From Micromonospora pallida (GTDB lineage: Bacteria > Actinomycetota > Actinomycetes > Mycobacteriales > Micromonosporaceae): a stretch of DNA of 64,000 bases. Made by a program: the position numbers and the translations under genes. The stretch covers positions 3,348,001-3,412,000 of the forward strand of contig NZ_FMHW01000002.1 of NCBI RefSeq assembly GCF_900090325.1, given 5' to 3'. A model generated the notes under the pieces. That model had not been told where the DNA came from and did no database searches. It saw only the letters and a program-made list of their open reading frames with translations. Of the stretch, positions 63,146 to 64,000 are shown in pieces. Numbering within the stretch: position 1 is the stretch's first letter; every line of letters starts with the position of its first letter.

Positions 63146-63972
63146 GCGTCGGGTTCCATCCTGGTCAGCCGGCCGTACAGCTCGGGTCGCCGGTCGCGGA
63201 GGAAGGGGCGTCGACGGCGGGAGAGGTCGACGAGGCTCAGGTCCACCTCGGCCACCGCCACGTCGTCGCGGTCGTCGGCGGTCTGGGCGAGCACGTCACC
63301 GTTGGGGCCGTACACCGCGCTGAGTCCGAAGTAGTCCTTCACGCCCTCGGTGCCGACCCGGTTGGCGCAGATCACGAAGAGCCCGTTGAACACGGCGTGA
63401 GCGCGCAGCTCCAGCTGGAACACCTCACGCATCGGGGCGCTCGCCGAGGCGACCGGGACGCAGAGCACCGACCCGCCACGTAAGGCGACGATGCGGCTCA
63501 GCTCGGGGAAGTGCCGCTCGTAGCAGATGATGGTGCCGACTCCGGTCTCACCGGTCTGGACCACTTCCGGCTCGGCGCCGCCCGGTTGGAAGTAGAACTT
63601 CTCGGGGAAGCCGTTGGAGAACGGCAGGTGCGACTTGCGGTACACCGACCTGAGTTCGCCGTCGACGTAGGTGCAGGCGGTGTTGTGGTACACCCCCGGC
63701 ACCTGCCCCGCCTCGAAGATCGACGAGACGATGGTCATCCGGTGCCGCTTCGACCGCTCGGCCGCCATCCGGTTGGACGGGCCGTCGAGTTCCTCGGCGT
63801 ACTGGAAGTAGTCGAGGTCGGGCTCCGGCTGGACGAACGGCACCGCGAACAGCTCTGGCAGGAGCAGGATCCGAGCGCCCTGGGCGGCCGCGTCGTCGAT
63901 CAGGTCGGCGGCCCGGCCGATCGTCTCGGCCCGGTCGTCGGTGGCGCGAAGTTGCAGGGCGGCGAGTCTCAC
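63142..63972 (-). CDS. Carbon-nitrogen hydrolase, nitrilase/N-carbamoylputrescine-amidase type
   Basis: This is a 276-residue cytosolic amidohydrolase. GTG at 63972 has AAAGG 7 nt upstream. The Glu-Lys-Cys triad of the nitrilase superfamily is complete: Glu in ILLLPELFAVPF, Lys in SVYRKSHLPFSNGFPEKFYF, Cys in GTIICYERHFPE. The YRKSHLP and FPEKFYFQPG motifs match the N-carbamoylputrescine amidase/beta-ureidopropionase branch, whose members hydrolyse N-carbamoyl amines or acids. Its stop overlaps the start of the CofC-like gene (ATGA). Which amide is cleaved cannot be read; the pairing with CofC suggests a cofactor or specialised metabolite pathway. Confidence 0.9.
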   Translation of the reverse strand: MRLAALQLRATDDRAETIGRAADLIDDAAAQGARILLLPELFAVPFVQPEPDLDYFQYAEELDGPSNRMAAERSKRHRMTIVSSIFEAGQVPGVYHNTACTYVDGELRSVYRKSHLPFSNGFPEKFYFQPGGAEPEVVQTGETGVGTIICYERHFPELSRIVALRGGSVLCVPVASASAPMREVFQLELRAHAVFNGLFVICANRVGTEGVKDYFGLSAVYGPNGDVLAQTADDRDDVAVAEVDLSLVDLSRRRRPFLRDRRPELYGRLTRMEPDA

Positions 63973-64000
63973 GCGGGGACCTTTCCGACAGCCGGGGCCA

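Noticed and set aside
1..64000. CRISPR arrays, rRNA genes and complete tRNA genes
   Set aside because: I looked for regular short repeats with spacers and for rRNA or full cloverleaf sequences on both strands and saw none. The only RNA-gene-like sequence is the tRNA 3' remnant at 42671-42710.

Overview
The window is chromosomal DNA of a high-GC actinomycete. Gene content (an ESX/type VII locus of the non-mycobacterial type, Tat-exported glycan enzymes, CofC, an ECF sigma factor beside a HisKA_3 kinase) and the strong G/C third-position bias fit Micromonosporaceae such as Micromonospora or Actinoplanes. That assignment is inference: there is no rRNA or housekeeping marker in the window.

Layout. 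(1) 1-9.7 kb: a leftward operon ending in a type VII secretion ATPase (eccC, cut by the window edge). It carries a glycosyltransferase, two unrecognised proteins, a 39-codon overlap-coupled ORF, a beta-helix protein fused to two CbxX-type AAA ATPases, and another unrecognised protein. (2) 10-17 kb: regulation: an ECF sigma factor, a histidine kinase, a pseudo-kinase that has lost its phosphoacceptor His, a NarL-type response regulator, and an Hsp70-like protein with a transmembrane segment and an exported domain. (3) 17.2-24.5 kb: glycan and peptidoglycan turnover: an acetyl xylan esterase-like hydrolase, a Tat-exported toroid protein, and a secreted GH3 NagZ-type enzyme followed by an AmiE-like serine hydrolase. 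(4) 24.6-32.0 kb: an unknown lower-GC gene and a 1885-residue secreted Rhs/SpvB-type polymorphic toxin, with a possible overlapping immunity ORF. (5) 32.2-44.5 kb: a mosaic accessory region with IS3 and IS5 remnants, a complete IS630-type element with a canonical -1 slippery heptamer, a 430-bp near-identical direct repeat (RidA locus), immunity-like genes (SUKH-type, DUF1883 and others), an HD-domain pseudogene and a tRNA-Pro-like 3' end (probable attachment site). (6) 44.8-47.3 kb: an FtsK/SpoIIIE-type translocase with HTH and coiled coil, and a tiny membrane protein, suggestive of a conjugative-element remnant. (7) 47.5-54.1 kb: two paralogous SCP2-like/glycogen-debranching gene pairs, each with an ATGA overlap, flanking an MFS transporter. 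(8) 54.4-58.3 kb: a rearrangement zone with 5'-truncated carboxylase and 6-phosphogluconate dehydrogenase genes joined head to head, an intact gluconokinase and chimeric fragments. (9) 58.5-61.1 kb: two secreted wall-lytic-type enzymes sharing one C-terminal repeat domain. (10) 61.5-64 kb: an EamA transporter, a CofC-like guanylyltransferase and a nitrilase-family amidohydrolase in one leftward operon.

The most distinctive parts are the overlap-coupled type VII operon with the beta-helix/AAA/AAA fusion and micro-ORF, the adjacent pseudo-kinase and membrane Hsp70 regulatory set, and the twin SCP2/debranching modules. All functional statements come from reading motifs by eye. No database search was possible.
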